NCBI GenBank assembly: GCA_014925825.1
Contig: JACGCK010000184.1
Coordinates: 24,130-88,129, forward strand
DNA from: Pholiota molesta
Lineage: Eukaryota; Basidiomycota; Agaricomycetes; Agaricales; Strophariaceae
DNA length: 64,000 bases
Reading direction: 5' to 3'
Both the position numbers and the translations under genes were made by a program. The notes beneath the pieces were generated by a model. That model searched no databases. It was not told the origin of the DNA and saw nothing but the letters and a program-made list of their open reading frames with translations. This document shows positions 52,380 through 64,000 of this stretch, piece after piece (position 1 is the stretch's first letter; the number at the start of each line of letters is the position of its first letter).

Positions 52380-54957
52380 TCAAGGAAGACAGAAAGAACT
52401 CCGAGCGCCACGCCTCAACCCCAGCCTTAGCCTCAGCCGCGGCCGCCTCCTGGCGCGCAGGCGCGGGCCGCGACGCCACCCTCGCCGACTTCGACCTGCG
52501 CTTCCCGCGGGTGCCGCCGCCGTTGCCCTCCCCTCGCCCGTCCCCGGCCCCGGCGCGAGCGTCGACAGGCGGGGGTACGCCGGGACCGTCGCGATGCTCC
52601 GCAGGCTCGCCGTGCGCGAGAGGCGGCGCGGCGCGGCGCTGAGCTCCGAGACGAGCGGCGGCGTGGAGGAGATGTACACCGCAGAGCCCCTGACGTCGGA
52701 GTACACGGACTGCCCGCGGGCGCCCGTCTTGGGCTTGCCCGATGTGCTGAAGGCGGCGGCGGGGACGCGGATGGTCATCGGCGCGAAGGGGGCATTGATA
52801 GGAGCGAGCTCGCTGTCTGCGATATCATATTTCTCGAGGTCTCTGCCGTCGTCTTTTTCTTTTGGGAAAACGACGGGGGTAAAGTCCATGCCTTCGAGGG
52901 CGTCGGTGACCTGGACTATAGGCGGGGGAACATGGATCGTCAGGAAAAATGAAATCGCAGGCTGTTTATTACGACGTACGATAATGCGCAAGGCCTTTAC
53001 CAAAGTTCAGGCGGCAGAGAACAGCCAGGATGGTGGTTATGACGATAAGAACGTAGGCCGTGACGGTCATAGTCCGGAAAAGGGGCCAGCAAGCAAAGAT
53101 GAAGCGATATACTGCACACGATGTATCAATTAGTAGGACATTTACGGATGAAAGCCATTGTTTTTCACTCACGAGGACTTTCGAACATCAGCGTCGAGAT
53201 TACGAGAAGGAAAACGGAAATTGCAATGAAAATCCCAAATCTAATCTTGCATTCCTTGCGAACACAAACCCAGCCCTATATGAGTACCAGCAAATCAATG
53301 ACTGACCTTGAGACGGAAAAGCATGCGGCGAGATCATACCAAATAGAACCAAGGAAATGTCATCTACATTTAGAGAATGAAGTATAGTTTTAGCACGCGC
53401 ATTATAATGAAATACGGAGAATTTGGAACCCACCACCAAGGTTACAATAAACGCCGCAAGGTATAGTTTGGAATGGGCTGCCAGTTGCCTTACAGCGCCA
53501 TGACACACCTTGTCGATCCACATCCCACTTGCAGCGACAGAGAAAAATCCCGAGAGCTGGAGGCACACGGAGAACAGCAACACAATCTACGTCGCAGACT
53601 GCTAAGAAAGAAGAATCGATAAACTGGATTCTTGTTGTTACCTTGTACATTCTGTGGACCTTGGCAGAAGCGCCAACACGGCTAAAGGATTCTGTCGTGT
53701 ATACCTAGTTGACTTGACGGTTAGATACACGTACGCGCCTTTGCGGCAGAACATCGAACTTACTCGGAAAAGCTTGACGGAGAGCAAGCTCAGTGCTATC
53801 AGGGCGACGCAGTTCATGACAACAACTGGAATCTAATCACAAATAATGTTAACGAGCGAATGATAGTCATAACATAAAGTGCATACACCATGATCAATTC
53901 GAGTATCCCACCAGTTTCCTAGCAAGTCGTGATTATCACAAGCTTCTGGAAGAATATAGTTCTGGTAAATCGACCTCAGGTTCTTCATGGATTGTACACG
54001 GTATCCAGACCATGCTGTACCAAATATATGGCCAAGGACAGCTGCAACCAAGTGAGGGATCGATTCGTTCAAAATCTGCATCTGGGTAAGAATACAACCA
54101 TGCAGATACGAATTTGAAAGCATCTACCGTTACTAAAGCGAGGACAAAAAGCCACAACTCGAATCCGAAGGTGACAACATCCTCTCGCTGATTATCTTGA
54201 ATACTAGATGGAAAGAAAGCAATGAGTTGCTTTGAATGTTCTATTGGTAGGCAAGGCATCCTTACGTTTCATCGAGCCACCTTAAGGACAAGATACAGCT
54301 TGCATGAAGAACGACTGATGAATCTTGGGTTGCGGAAACCGGGGAAGTATCATTACCACCACTGTCCAATGTTTGAAAAGTGCTGTTTCCCTCGTCCGAT
54401 GCTTGGGAAACTTCATCATCGTAACCATATGAATCATTCTCATCGCCATCATCTTCTCCAGAATCCCGACGATCTAGGGTTGCCTGAACAACAGAAAATC
54501 TGAGTATCACAGAAAAGCCCCAACTTTGAATAATGCGAACAAACCTCCTGCGCAGAGCGGTTCTGCAAATCCTTTGGCCCAAATGTCAGAACATCTGTGC
54601 AATTGGTTCCAGCTTGATGTGGAATGCTATCGCAAAGACGTAGTGTGCGTCCTTCCAACACCACAATACCGTGATCCAGACGGTTGTTACCAACGATGGC
54701 CGTAAGGGCAGAGATTGCGTTGGAGTTGTCGGTAAAGGTGACTCCTTGGAGTCCACTCAAAATGATACATGTGATGATGGCGAAAAAGAAATACAGAGTA
54801 GTGAACCGTGTCAGAGTAACTCTGGCATACTAGGTTTCAAAGAAGCAGCAGGTTAAAGAAGCGCATCTAAGGAGAAGGGGTCATTACTCACCAGGATGTT
54901 GATTTTTGTTACAGAAAGAGTTCGTTTGAAGACCTGGCGACTGCTGAGTGTCCACAT
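52380..54957 (-). CDS. multi-span membrane protein of unknown function, paralog 2
   Basis: This is a diverged relative of the 46453-49133 product, in convergent orientation. Both start with a short basic segment and an intron, then RVTLTRFTTLYFFFAII here against HITLNRYTTIFFVFSFI there. Both have spans in the same order, a 24-nt microexon before a GW..RKE/GW..RRE segment (here 53340-53363, MTFPWFYL), and a last span ending ILAVLCRLNFGKGLAHY against LGIVCRLNFGKGLKEY. The loop after span 1 contains a polar Asp/Ser-rich insert (DRRDSGEDDGDENDS). The C-terminal part after SLRSIATVPAYPRL turns Arg-rich in this frame, which looks doubtful, so the stop at 52380 is uncertain. Function unknown. Confidence 0.7.
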
Positions 54958-55998
54958 TTTGCGGTGTCCCTCAAAAAAATGGCAGGCTAATGGTGCCTCA
55001 AGCTAAAAAGAAACTGAATGGAGTTGTAGGCCTGCAGCATTCCCCCAAGATGTAAAAAAAGACGAGAAAAAGGACCAGCCGAAAGGGAAAGAATTGAAGG
55101 ATGGAGACAAAAGCAAGAAGGATTCCTTCCAAAGGACGCAGTGCCTGGTTGAAGACTACAGGCTGCCATGGTTGATATTAGTATTGTCCGAACTCACGAC
55201 CGGTTACCGTCGCCGTGGTACCGCAACCGCAGCTTGGCTTGGTAGCATGCAAGCTTCCGAGTCCAGGTTGCTTCCACAAGTTCCAGGTCGCATTATCCGC
55301 AAAACTTTCCCACGCACGATGATCCGGTGATCGACCTTGAATGTTGAATGATGAATCTGCCATTTTCGTGAATGAGCAATGATGTATGTAAGACCAATGT
55401 TGAACGAATAAAAAATATGGCACCAGTTAAAATGCTAAATATGTATTACTTATCGTCGTCCATACACTGAAAGAAAGAGAGAAAAGTCAAGCAGACTGCA
55501 GGAAGCAATTTCGCATTGGCGACGGCAACCGAGATCGCAACCTATCACAACCTTGCAACAATGACCAGCGCCAAGCCTGGAGCGTGCATGTAATCTCCCA
55601 GTGAACGAACAGACTACCTACATAAACTTGTTTCATCGAGCAACACCATCTATTCTTTCTGGACTAACGTCTACTGATGTCAAGAATTTTAGCAGACTTG
55701 TAGCAGACCATTCTACATCAATCTTTCATAAATCTTTTACATCAATCTCAAAGTCCATGTGAGCATGGTTTTACTCCACACACGGCCTAAAGAACGAAGC
55801 TTGTTGATCCATGGGCATCAGTGAAAGTGAGTCTAAGTGAATGCGTATAGCTCAGGTATAGCTACTTGTGCAGGCTTGAAATTCTTGCCCGTCATATTTC
55901 CAAGTTCCCAACTCGATACTTACATATTCGAAGCTAGGCAGAACATAAACGCCATTTATATCAAGATTCAGAGTTATTGCTTCCCCGAATGAATACTT
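54958..55998. other. intergenic; short minus frame of doubtful status
   Basis: About 1 kb between paralog 2 and the amine oxidase. A minus-strand frame at 55178-55423 encodes 81 residues with four Trp or Cys-containing turns, but nothing I recognise. It could be a small gene or part of an upstream exon; evidence is weak. Confidence 0.3.
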
Positions 55999-58004
55999 CT
56001 AATTATTCTCGTACGGAAGAACATTGTTGATCTGAGTAAAACGTTCCGTATCTGGGCATTGGTTGCCGCCCTTGATGCACTGGACAATGTTAGTAGCAAT
56101 ATCAAGACCTTCAAAGTATGCTCCGTGTAAGAAACCTGGTTGAGCGCGGCTTGAGCACAATTAAAACGGTTGATTGAATGAGACGGACCAAAATATTTTC
56201 TACTGGTTGCTTCACCAGCAAAGAAGAGCCTGTCGACGTTGGCCCGAAGGTTGTCGAGATGTTGGCTTGCAAACGCTGGCGGCCAATTGGAGTAGGAGCC
56301 TCGGAAAAGAGGGTTGGTGTGCCATCTTGGGATGAAGAATTCGGTGGGCTCCGGTACGGTAACATTAGGAAACATCGAACGGACAACGCCCATAACTTCT
56401 TCCTGAATTTGCTGGTCCGAAAGTGCTTCGACTCTAATAGAGTAATCCCCCTATTTGTTCTCTACGTCAGAGATAACAGCCAGAACCACGGTCAGTTGAA
56501 GCTCACCGTCACTGTTACAAACACAATTCCAGAACCAGGGAAGAAATTCGCATGATCCAAGCTCTGCCAAACCGGATATCTTCCGCGCTCTGAATCGGCG
56601 TAAATAGCCATCTATGTAAATAATCAAGAGTCAGGACCACATTAACATTAACTGGTAAAGACAATGGTAGATAGTTGACCTCTGTGTCAAACCAAAATTT
56701 CGTTGGAAATTTTAGAAAGATCTTGGTATAAGTGGCCATGACCATGCTATCGATCGCTTCCTGCTTGAAGTCTGGCCACAGAATGTTAGGAAACATCATT
56801 AACTAAGGCAGACCACCTACCAGGAAGCTCAGGCTTGAATCCGACATCGTCATTTTGCAACACTCCCAAACTGAATGTGCATAGGGCGTAGTCACCACTG
56901 ATCGTTTCGTTATTGTCCAGAGTCACAGTAACGCCTTTTTTTGAATAAGAAATCGTTTTAACGACAGAGTTCAACTTCTTCTGGCTAGCTGTAAGGAATT
57001 CGTCGGCTTCAAGCTGGATTATACTCTTGAATCCACGCTGATCAATTGACATCAGATTGGTGTCCGAAAAACCGCCTTGATCGGTATTGTAGGTAAAGTT
57101 GTTTCCCTGGACAGTTGCTGGAGCTTTAATGTTTTGTGAAAGAAAGGAGAGAGCTGACGTACCCATGAAGACGCTATCAGAGAAGACTCTTCGGGAGTCT
57201 GTGCATACTCCCAATCAAACTATCACAAAGTCAACATTTCATGAGGCGCGTCTTAAACGAAATAAATAAACCTGGTAATATTCCGCAGCTGATGCATGAG
57301 CTGTTTGGGGTTTCGCCTTGGCAAGGCTGTAGCCAGATCGGGCCGAAAGATCGACGAGATTACTATCTACTCGGGCGCCTAAAGGTGTGACAGTCACTCG
57401 CACTAGCGCTAACACATGTGTGGTTACAAAAGAATACGCACCAGCAACAGCGGTTAAATCTTCAAATTGATTACTGGACGTGTCAAACACATCGAGCCAG
57501 TCGACAGCACCCGTGTTATCGTAGGTGGCTATAGAGCGAATATATCAGATATCGCCAGCACTATCGACTGCACACACGAGTGTCACAGCCATATATAGCA
57601 CAAAGACAAATAGTACTCACTGACGCTCCCAAACCAATCATTAAACTGGCGCGTGAGATTGTGCTTCTCTGCCAGTACTAACATGGGTTCGCTGGGCCGT
57701 TTCCTACTTGTGTACCCTGGATCCAATTTGGCCCTTGTTCGATTATCTTCCCTCCAAAGCTCTGGGTCTGCATACGTCCGCCGAGCTCGTCGCGCGCCTC
57801 AACAATGACAAAGTTGTCAATGCCGGCCTGGTGCAGAGTACGCGCCGCAATAATGCCGGCCATCCCACCTCCCAAGATGAGCACTTTAGCACTGGTTGCA
57901 TTGCGGCGGTCATGAGGTGTCGCTACTGCGCCAACAGAGAGGGTGAGGAATGTCAATCCAAAGGAAAGCACCACAATGTGGAATTTGAAAGGAAGGTGTA
58001 CCAT
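55999..58004 (-). CDS. secreted FAD-dependent amine oxidase, polyamine oxidase-like
   Basis: This is a flavin monoamine/polyamine oxidase, expected to oxidise polyamines with release of peroxide. A signal peptide is visible (hydrophobic VVLSFGLTFLTLSVGAVA, about residues 10-28). Next come the dinucleotide-binding fold VLILGGGMAGIIAARTL, the FAD-ribose Glu in VIVEARDELGGRM, and GPNWIQGTQ. The substrate domain includes SIDQRGFKSIIQLEA and TYTKIFLKFPTKFWF. The C-terminal FAD site is LFFAGEATSRKYFGFLHGAYFEGLDIA. About eight to nine exons are inferred; the last ends ...LPYENN. The gene lies 300 bp downstream of the ARMT1-like gene on the same strand. Extracellular location is inferred from the signal peptide. 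Confidence 0.88.
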
Positions 58005-58302
58005 ACTGACCCCAGGCGTATGGGCACGTTGGAGAGACTCGCATATTTATATTCGCAGGTCAAGGACCACTCCGATAAGTAGCATGCGGTATAGCCGCGA
58101 GGAAGCATGAATCACACCAGATATAAGTAGCACGAAATTTCAATTGCACCTATTCGACAAAAGGGGAAGATGGAGCAGGAAAGATCATAGGCACTTCAGG
58201 GCACTGCCAAATTCCATTACGATTTAGACGTCAGCGCGTTCCAGTGGTTCTTATCGAGACCGCTTCTCGATACCATTCCCAGTAACATGTGGCATGGTTT
58301 TC

Positions 58303-60760
58303 TTACCGAGGGCTAATTTTAGGAAACTGACGAAATGGAGCCATCGACTTGATATTCAATATCAGCGGGTCTGTAAGAAGATCTTTATGTTTTCCCCAGA
58401 ACGACACCAACGCATATCTGGGAGGATTTATGTCGCTGTCAGTAAGCGTTGAATGACATCGCATATATACACCTACCTTCCGTCAACCCGCCATTTCTCA
58501 TTGCTCTGGTCCAATCTCTCGGCGACTTCCTGGGGAACACCGACACATCGGCCTTATTCGTTCGGAGACTAAGTAGAGGAAATGAGCCTGCTAATGGACC
58601 TATACAATGAATCATATTAGTACAATATCTCACACGCCACTGATTCAAACTCGCCGATGGCTTCTGCAAATGCTGTCCAGGCAGGCCAGCGTACATCGCC
58701 AGTAAGCCTAATAATAAGGTTTTGGCATTAGGCTTGCTATGTATGCATACTTCGTTGACGGGGAGACGTCGCTTACTTCCTATAGCTAGTTCAAGAAGAG
58801 GAAGGTTTCAGTATTTCGTAATTCGACTATGTGCTTAAGACTTTCGAACACATACTTGAGATCACCCTATGTCTCTAGTGAGTATTGAATATTATTGGCA
58901 TAGACTGAAGAAGTCACCTTAAATATAACCAAATCACTCTTTGCCAAGTGCGCATACGTCTCCGGCGCTTCGACTTCCATATTCCAATAAGGTTTCGCAG
59001 TAGTCCAAAATTCTGCATTTCTGCTCTCTTCGTTTCCGCCAAGGGGGGTGTCGATGGGGACTGACAAAGCGAAAACACCTTGTTCAAGGTACAAACTCCA
59101 CCTTTTAACCATCTCGTTTAGATGTCTAATGTGTAATTCAGTCTCCGCATTGTCGGAGTCTTCCTTGGGAAAGAAAGATGCGTTCGTAAGGGCAGCAAAC
59201 GTTTCCTTGAAATCAGGTGGAGTTACGTCGGACACAAACCATGGAATAAGTTTTGGACTAGAGAAACAACATTAAATGAATATCATTCAGCAATCAGAAG
59301 TTGCCGAAATGACCCACTGAAAGACAACTTGAGACACGTAAGGCGTGTAAGTTACTAAGAAGTCGGCAAACGAGATCTGTAAAAAGCTTCAGGATAGTGA
59401 GTTTGGATTGTAGCTGGGGTAATCATGAAAAACATTACCTCAAATCCAGCTAAAACATATCAGCATACATCAACGCGTTTGAGCCTGAACAGAAGGTACA
59501 TACCATTGTCCAAAACGAAGTCCACTCGACCATCTGTAAAGCCTGAATATATTTCCATACAGCCTCTTCGTCATCTTTGAGAATGAATTTCTGCCGTGCA
59601 GTCTGTGCCTCTTTACCGACAGATTGTAGATTTTGGATATCTGCTTGCGAGAGGTGAGTGAGAAGGGATAAATCCTTCGCATCACGGAACAATCAGCTAC
59701 GCGCTCGTTGTAAGATAAATTGATATACCCACTGTTGCGTTACCCCTGCATACATCATGATACCCAATCGGTGAGAATGGCGCTCAGAAGTGCTTGCATC
59801 ATGTAACGTACCAAAGACACATTTGGATCATCTCGTTGAATAGTACTTTGAGCTTCTCTGGATCCGATCTTATAAGTTCTTGGTCGACCTCAAGCTCGTG
59901 CAATGTTGTCGCAATTTCTAAGAGAAATTAATCCTCAGAAGTGACACTTTGAAACGAATTGAACGGGCGAACCGTAACTCACGCAAAATAGATCTCCGAG
60001 ATTGTTGAAAGTTTTCGTCTTCTGCTCATAGAAAGGATCCACTTCCTTCCAATTCTCTGTTGGAGGAAAAATGATCGTAAAAGGCGATATCTGCAGCAAG
60101 CTTCAGAATCAGAAACTTCTTTATCGTATTATCCATAGAATCGAATACACACAGGTAACATCTATGCAAGAATATCAGGACTCGCATGCACAAGCATAGG
60201 GAATAGTCTTACTCTGCATACAGCCATGGAGCAGTGAACCATGTGTTCTGTTTCTTCTCTTCCAACGCGGCAAGTTCAGTGTTATAAAGCTCAATGCTTG
60301 CACCGCCATCGTCTGGGATCGTCCTTCAATATCATTAGCAATCACAAAAATAATGTAAAAGTTGTGCCTCACTCTAACGGTCTATCTCTTGCCATCTCAT
60401 ACTTTAATTTGCTAACTTTTTCGATGATACCTGTCCCTTCTTGCACCTTCTTCTGCAGAAAGATCTCCTTTTCTTGATCTTTGTCGGCGATCTCACTGGC
60501 CTCCATGGACAACATATGGCATACATTGTGGAGGTAATCGACACGCCAGTAATGATGATCGGCCACCGTTTAACTACTGTTTCGTAACTGAGAGAGTACG
60601 AGACCGCGTGAATCAGATTGCTGAGCCACTTCATGAGATTATGGATGGCTCACGAGAAACTGAAGAAACAAATGAGCTAGCAAGACAGGTGTTTAGAGCA
60701 CCACCCTTACCTAGACTTGTCAGTTGGGTCATACGGAGGATATGGAGGAGAGAAGGTCAT
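58303..60760 (-). CDS. DUF89 / ARMT1-like damage-control phosphatase
   Basis: This is a metal-dependent phosphatase of the DUF89 family, thought to remove damaged phosphometabolites; yeast YMR027W is of this type. The start MTFSPPYPPYDPTDKS leads into SYETVVKRWPII, then the helical N-domain (EIADKDQEKEIFLQKKVQEG). Next come WFTAPWLYAECYLYR, WGNATDLSLLTHLS, the DNAGFELFADFL metal-site motif, IPWFVSDVTPPDF, and the C-terminal SDLVIFKGDLNYRKL motif followed by GPLAGSFPLLSLRTNKADV. The end is ISPR at 58303. About a dozen short exons are inferred. All signature motifs appear present, though some lie across introns that I joined by eye. Confidence 0.85.
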
Positions 60761-61800
60761 CGTCGTCGAATGGAAAGAGCTGAGGCTGTCATCACATTCA
60801 TCTGAATCTCGGACCAATTACATGATATCACATGACCTATAGTCGACGCGACGCGCCAACCAGATTCTGAACTGAAGCGTTACAAACTATAGTGTTACCT
60901 TGTACTATATCTACAAACTGTAGTGTAAGCTCTCGAACTTTTTTTCTGCAGAAGTTTGACTTGAGCGTTTAAATTAAACATAAACTGGGACAATGAAATC
61001 AAGAATTTGAAGAAAGACTCAGTGTGATGATCATGTGATCGCGTCCAATATATAAGCTCTGATACTCTTTCTCAGAATTCGTTTTGAATTTATGATATGT
61101 CTTGCGCAGTAGAAAAGACATAGAAGAAGTGAAGATTTACTCCAGGAGTATGGAAGAGTACTGTATGGCAAAATTGGAGGACATTCTTTGTGTCTGTCCA
61201 TCTTTTTTTTTTGGTGGGTTTCTCCGCTGACACATTACATTGTCTACTTTCTCGCAAAGATTATTTCGCGTCGAGCTCACAATCTTCCTTTTTCCTTCAA
61301 AACGTACACACCATTATTATCGGTGCTCAAGCTCTCAGCTTCTGGTTTCCAATACTTACCACTATCAGTGTGGGGCTTTCTCAGCACCCGCCGCCCGCCC
61401 CACGGATATCTCCTTTGCCGTCTCGGTGCCGATATTTTAGGGTTGATATTCAAATTGATTATAGCCGATTTCAAAATTATGCGGAATTCCCAAAATCTTT
61501 TTGGGTGTTTGTACCTATTAGTTTTGGATGAGGGCGGGACCCCGAGACTACTAACTTCGCGTCTCGCTCTCACGTCCATACCGCTCTCACATCAGTAAAT
61601 TGTGGAAAAGACGATAATGGCCTGTAATGGCTTATATAGTACATGTAACCGTTGTAATGCGCCGCCGCCGGTATAATTTTGAAGTAAGCTTACAGCATAC
61701 CTTGTAATGGCCTTATACCGTCATCCTCCTTAATATCGCTGCAATAATTTTACCATAAGGGTTCTTTTCAATTATCATTCCAGCTGCAGACTGGGAAATG
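60761..61800. other. intergenic, no recognisable gene
   Basis: The spacer includes the presumed promoter of the ARMT1-like gene. A plus-strand frame at 61188-61598 is hydrophobic and low in information and I do not support it as a gene. Confidence 0.35.
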
Positions 61801-63640
61801 TCTATAATACGACGTAATACTGTGTTGAAGATACACTGGCTAAACAATGTTTATTTAAAGCGGCCAACATTGATCAGAGATACGCGCGCAGATAATGGTA
61901 TGGTAAGCTTAGATTAATATGGGAATAATGATTCAGATTTGGATGCGCTTATTACATGGTATAATACTTTCTCAAAGCTACACTAGCTAAACAATGTTTA
62001 CTTAAAGTGGCCAACATGGATCAGAGATACGCGCGCAGATAATGGTATGGTAAGCTTAGATTAATATGAGAATAATGATTCAGATTTGGATGCGCTTATT
62101 ACATGGTATAATACTTTCTCAAAGCTACACTAGCTAAACAATGTTTACTTAAAGTGGCCAACATGGATCAGAGATACGCGCGCAGATAATGGTATGGTAA
62201 GCTTAGATTAATATGAGAATAATGATTCAGATTTGGATGCGCTTATTACATGGTATAATACTTTCTCAAAGCTACACTAGCTAAACAATGTTTACTTAAA
62301 GTGGCCAACATGGATCAGAGATACGCGCGCAGATAATGGTATGGTAAGCTTAGATTAATATGAGAATAATGATTCAGATTTGGATGCGCTTATTACATGG
62401 TATAATACTTTCTCAAAGCTACACTAGCTAAACAATGTTTACTTAAAGTGGCCAACATGGATCAGAGATACGCGCGCAGATAATGGTATGGTAAGCTTAG
62501 ATTAATATGAGAATAATGATTCAGATTTGGATGCGCTTATTACATGGTATAATACTTTCTCAAAGCTACACTAGCTAAACAATGTTTACTTAAAGTGGCC
62601 AACATGGATCAGAGATACGCGCGCAGATAATGGTATGGTAAGCTTAGATTAATATGAGAATAATGATTCAGATTTGGATGCGCTTATTACATGGTATAAT
62701 ACTTTCTCAAAGCTACACTAGCTAAACAATGTTTACTTAAAGTGGCCAACATGGATCAGAGATACGCGCGCAGATAATGGTATGGTAAGCTTAGATTAAT
62801 ATGAGAATAATGATTCAGATTTGGATGCGCTTATTACATGGTATAATACTTTCTCAAAGCTACACTAGCTAAACAATGTTTACTTAAAGTGGCCAACATG
62901 GATCAGAGATACGCGCGCAGATAATGGTATGGTAAGCTTAGATTAATATGAGAATAATGATTCAGATTTGGATGCGCTTATTACATGGTATAATACTTTC
63001 TCAAAGCTACACTAGCTAAACAATGTTTACTTAAAGTGGCCAACATGGATCAGAGATACGCGCGCAGATAATGGTATGGTAAGCTTAGATTAATATGAGA
63101 ATAATGATTCAGATTTGGATGCGCTTATTACATGGTATAATACTTTCTCAAAGCTACACTAGCTAAACAATGTTTACTTAAAGTGGCCAACATGGATCAG
63201 AGATACGCGCGCAGATAATGGTATGGTAAGCTTAGATTAATATGAGAATAATGATTCAGATTTGGATGCGCTTATTACATGGTATAATACTTTCTCAAAG
63301 CTACACTAGCTAAACAATGTTTACTTAAAGTGGCCAACATGGATCAGAGATACGCGCGCAGATAATGGTATGGTAAGCTTAGATTAATATGAGAATAATG
63401 ATTCAGATTTGGATGCGCTTATTACATGGTATAATACTTTCTCAAAGCTACACTAGCTAAACAATGTTTACTTAAAGTGGCCAACATGGATCAGAGATAC
63501 GCGCGCAGATAATGGTATGGTAAGCTTGGATTTAAATGAGAATAATGATTTAGGTTTGGATATGTCTTGTCACATTAGCATAATGCTATCTCAAAGATAC
63601 ACTACTCAGACAACTGCTGTTTGAAGCTATATGGAGATAA
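61800..63640. repeat. tandem satellite, 147-bp unit, about 12 copies
   Basis: The motif GATACGCGCGCAGATAATGG recurs at 61879, 62026, 62173 and so on to 63496, always 147 bp apart, giving eleven full periods. Interior units show no difference by eye; the first unit differs at one base, and the outermost parts (61800-61879 and 63530-63640) are diverged. Each unit contains a HindIII-type AAGCTT, a GCGCGC core and AT-rich remainder. No coding capacity. The pattern of identical middle and decayed edges is that of a homogenised satellite. Confidence 0.95.
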
Positions 63641-63791
63641 TAATCTAGGCTTAGGTTTTTCTGGCAATAACAATTTAGATTAAAGAATATAATTTGTGTG
63701 CAGACTAGTACCACAGAGTAAACAATATTAAAATAATGCGCCAAAAGGGACACCCAATTTCAAATCTAAAATAGACTAATGACTTCGAAAT

Positions 63792-64000
63792 TTAGAGGGA
63801 TATACTTTCTTCACGAGCGGACCTCTGGGCAGCCAGCTTTCTACGAGCCTTGCGAGTACTGGAGATTGTGCCTACATGATCAGGAAAAATTTGGCTGTAG
63901 TAATGTGCATCAGCCCAAATAAGTTCATATTTTAAGGCAAAGACAAATCTGACATACTTGTCCCACCATTTAAGAAGGCGCTTTGTGCGCGCCACAGCAG
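63792..64000 (-). CDS. partial reading frame running off the right edge, unknown
   Basis: A minus-strand frame stops at 63792 and is open to the edge of the window, about 68 codons. It has protein-like composition (LLKWWDKYVRFVFALKYEL, WADAHYYSQIFPDHVG) and a basic end (TRKARRKLAAQRSARE). An intron is possible near 63865-63880. No family recognised; it could be the 3' end of a gene or of a mobile element. Confidence 0.35.
   Translation of the reverse strand, partial: AVARTKRLLKWWDKYVRFVFALKYELIWADAHYYSQIFPDHVGTISSTRKARRKLAAQRSAREESISL

Noticed and set aside
61188..61598. 136-codon plus-strand frame as a small membrane protein
   Set aside because: Several overlapping frames exist in this AT/CT-rich spacer, none with conserved features or good start context.
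1..64000. tRNA or rRNA genes
   Set aside because: I looked for GGTTCGAATCC-type T-arm sequence with paired arms and for rRNA landmarks and found no convincing case; a tRNAscan run would settle it.

Overview
The window looks like nuclear DNA of a basidiomycete fungus, most likely an agaricomycete. The genes carry many short introns (about 50-70 nt, GT..AG), gene spacing is tight in the gene islands, and the mobile elements are Ty3 chromoviruses, a Ngaro/DIRS element and hAT-like miniature elements. The gene products include a kinase with a C-terminal C1 finger, a GH3 hexosaminidase, an ARMT1-type phosphatase and an ACOT9-type thioesterase. No organism name can be given from the sequence alone.

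Layout. Positions 1-22.4 kb are a repeat island. It holds a degenerate CAGTGGT/ACCACTG array, three related hAT-like miniature elements with GACCGGT-rich or ACTCGTGAGT-rich ends, a plus-strand Ty3 chromovirus with its 3' LTR (5.5-11.0 kb), a minus-strand Ty3 skeleton broken by insertions (11.0-17.7 kb), a relic of a multicopy gene and a 1.96-kb foldback palindrome made partly of 29-bp units. Positions 22.5-34.2 kb are a gene island: an Hrp1-like two-RRM protein, an LSB5-like VHS/GAT protein, a GH3 beta-N-acetylhexosaminidase, an unknown nuclear-looking protein and a TKL-type kinase. Positions 34.7-40.25 kb are a complete, apparently recent Ngaro/DIRS retroelement with identical split direct repeats.

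Positions 43.0-60.8 kb form a second gene island: a mitochondrial ACOT9-like thioesterase, two paralogous multi-span membrane proteins pointing toward each other around a small hAT-like element, a secreted FAD amine oxidase and a DUF89/ARMT1 phosphatase. Positions 61.8-63.6 kb are a tandem satellite with an exact 147-bp period. A partial reading frame runs off the right edge.

The host genes do not form one pathway; they are ordinary RNA-processing, trafficking, chitin-turnover, signalling and metabolic genes. The most unusual material is in the repeats: miniature elements that share one core but carry different end arrays, a retroelement whose Gag and RT frames overlap for 1.4 kb from start codons 7 nt apart, Ty3 pol copies whose stops are nearly all TGA, a nucleosome-length satellite, and a 24-nt microexon kept in two membrane-protein paralogs. 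All exon models were spliced by eye and individual junctions may be wrong.
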